Shown: positions 31,974 through 32,935 of the stretch, in pieces
Layout of the letters: every line of letters starts with the position of its first letter
Position numbering within the stretch: the stretch's first letter is position 1
From: Thiotrichaceae bacterium
GTDB taxonomy: Bacteria > Pseudomonadota > Gammaproteobacteria > Thiotrichales > Thiotrichaceae
NCBI GenBank assembly: GCA_026988095.1
Contig: JALSLX010000148.1
Coordinates: 1-32,935 of the forward strand
Reading direction: 5' to 3'
Length of the DNA stretch: 32,935 bases
The notes under the pieces: generated by a model
What the model was told of the DNA's origin: nothing
The model's input: the letters and a program-made list of their open reading frames with translations, nothing else
The model's database searches: none
Translations under genes and position numbers: made by a program

Positions 31974-32935
31974 ATGAAAAAAATAGCAATCGTCATTGCA
32001 GATCTTGACCTAGGTGGAGGGCAACGTGTCGCTATTAACCTTGCCAATGCCCTCGCAAAAAATAACGAAGTCAGCATTATTGTTTTTCAAGACGATGATA
32101 CTCACTATAAAGCACCCGGTAAGTTGATTCATTTAGACTGCCCTCAAAAGCCCAGCATTTTAGGAAAAGTCTTTAACGTCTTTAAACGCGCTTACAATTT
32201 ACGCAAAACAATCAAAAATGAACAGTTTGATTACGTTTATGGCTTTATGGAAACGGCCAACTTTCCTACTGCAATGGTTTTTAAAAATGCCGCTTTATCC
32301 GTACATTGCAACCCTAGGGAATTAAGCTTTTTTGAATCTGCCTTGGTTAAGCTAACTTATCATCGAGTAAAAAATATCATTGCCGTGTCAGAAGATGTAG
32401 CCAGTATTTTACGCAGTGATTACGGCTTAAAAAATGTATCTCGTATTTATAACCCAGTCGATGTTGAAGATATCACTGCTCAGGTCGATCAACCTTATCA
32501 ACACCCAAAACCTTATATCGTTGCGCTAGGTCGCTTTCATGAAGTAAAACGTTATGATCTTCTTATCAATGCTTATTCAAACAGTAAAATGCAGCAAGAT
32601 TGTGACTTAGTAATTGTCGGTGATGGTGAGTTACGTCCAGAATTAGAAGCGCAAGTTAAACAACTAAAACTAGAAAATAAAGTCCATTTTGTAGGCACGC
32701 AAAGCAATCCATTTCCTTATTTAGCAGGCGCAAGGTTCATTACGCTTAGTAGCAGAACAGAAGCTTTCCCAATGGTATTGATTGAAGCTCTGGCATTAAA
32801 ATGCCCAGTAGTAGCCACAGACTGCCCAACAGGGCCACGAGAAATTGTCGAGCATGGCGTGAATGGTTTATTGGTAGAAAATGAAAATACGGTAGAATTT
32901 AGTAAAGCGATAGATCAGCTTTTTTATGATGTGGA
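31974..32935 (+). CDS. Family 4 glycosyltransferase (3' end outside window)
   Basis: This frame is not in the ORF track because it runs off the window. The ATG at 31974 opens 320 codons with no stop. The start MKKIAIVIADLDLGGGQRVA carries the GT4 donor-domain glycine loop (GGGQR). Later segments are typical of GT-B retaining transferases: YIVALGRFHEVKRYDLLINA, CDLVIVGDGELRPELEAQV, VHFVGTQSNPFPYLAGA and the nucleotide-sugar EX7E motif in RTEAFPMVLIEALALKCPVV. It acts at the cytoplasmic face of the membrane, probably on surface polysaccharide or lipopolysaccharide. The sugar and acceptor are unknown. Confidence 0.92.
   Translation, partial: MKKIAIVIADLDLGGGQRVAINLANALAKNNEVSIIVFQDDDTHYKAPGKLIHLDCPQKPSILGKVFNVFKRAYNLRKTIKNEQFDYVYGFMETANFPTAMVFKNAALSVHCNPRELSFFESALVKLTYHRVKNIIAVSEDVASILRSDYGLKNVSRIYNPVDVEDITAQVDQPYQHPKPYIVALGRFHEVKRYDLLINAYSNSKMQQDCDLVIVGDGELRPELEAQVKQLKLENKVHFVGTQSNPFPYLAGARFITLSSRTEAFPMVLIEALALKCPVVATDCPTGPREIVEHGVNGLLVENENTVEFSKAIDQLFYDV

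Noticed and set aside
1-32935. tRNA or rRNA genes anywhere in the window
   Set aside because: I saw no GTTCGANNC-type T-arm within a cloverleaf context and no rRNA-like conserved blocks, though a dedicated search was not possible.

Overview
The window looks like chromosomal DNA of a moderately AT-rich gammaproteobacterium. This rests on ZapD next to CoaE, the DUF2333 protein, and the style of the Bat and urate-degradation clusters. A flavocytochrome c sulfide dehydrogenase flavoprotein (FccB) and a TauE/SafE-type permease suggest a sulfur-oxidising lineage, possibly near Thiotrichales, but the sequence alone does not fix the genus.

Layout: (1) 1-1027, minus strand: a truncated DoxX-family membrane protein and a DUF1127 small protein. 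(2) 1211-3451, plus: a LysR regulator, a 3-hydroxyisobutyrate-dehydrogenase-family reductase and a GFA/CENP-V zinc protein. (3) 3514-5257, minus: zapD, coaE and a DUF2853 protein whose leader carries a G10/C10 tract. (4) 5485-9775, plus: an unusual four-gene unit of DUF6502 protein, DUF5666 lipoprotein ending in 16 aspartates, a lipoprotein with a long Asp-rich TSP3-like region ending in an FccA-like c-type haem domain, and FccB. (5) 9776-10094: two strong terminators bracketing a roughly 165-bp imperfect foldback element. (6) 10095-11841, minus: folE2 and a histidine phosphatase. (7) 11954-19845, plus: a purine/urate degradation cluster. (8) 19918-20445, minus: an orphan lipoprotein. (9) 20661-29301, plus: a MoxR/Bat operon followed by a DUF2333 protein. 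(10) 29418 to the end: a TSUP permease, a Ppx/GppA phosphatase and a truncated family 4 glycosyltransferase.

The urate cluster reads as a nearly complete route: uptake (NCS2 permease), 8-oxoguanine to urate (deaminase), urate to 5-hydroxyisourate (PuuD, membrane-bound with its own cytochrome c), then OHCU (UraH), allantoin (UraD), allantoate (PuuE), ureidoglycolate (allantoicase) and glyoxylate (ureidoglycolate lyase). Two lesions or insertions mark it. The permease has an in-frame TAA at codon 56. A 430-bp cassette made of a DUF559 endonuclease gene inside 50-bp inverted repeats sits between uraD and uraH.

A second repeat family, consensus about TACAAATCATCGAAAAAG followed by a G7 run and TGG, occurs at five places. 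It lies between genes and also inside coding sequence, supplying the N-terminus of UraD and the C-terminus of BatA. One locus is a perfect 30-bp inverted pair that looks like a complete 81-bp element.

The most unusual protein-coding unit is the Asp-rich flavocytochrome locus. A calcium-binding-like acidic spacer tethers a haem domain to a lipid anchor next to the sulfide-dehydrogenase flavoprotein, and the neighbouring lipoprotein also carries a poly-Asp tail.
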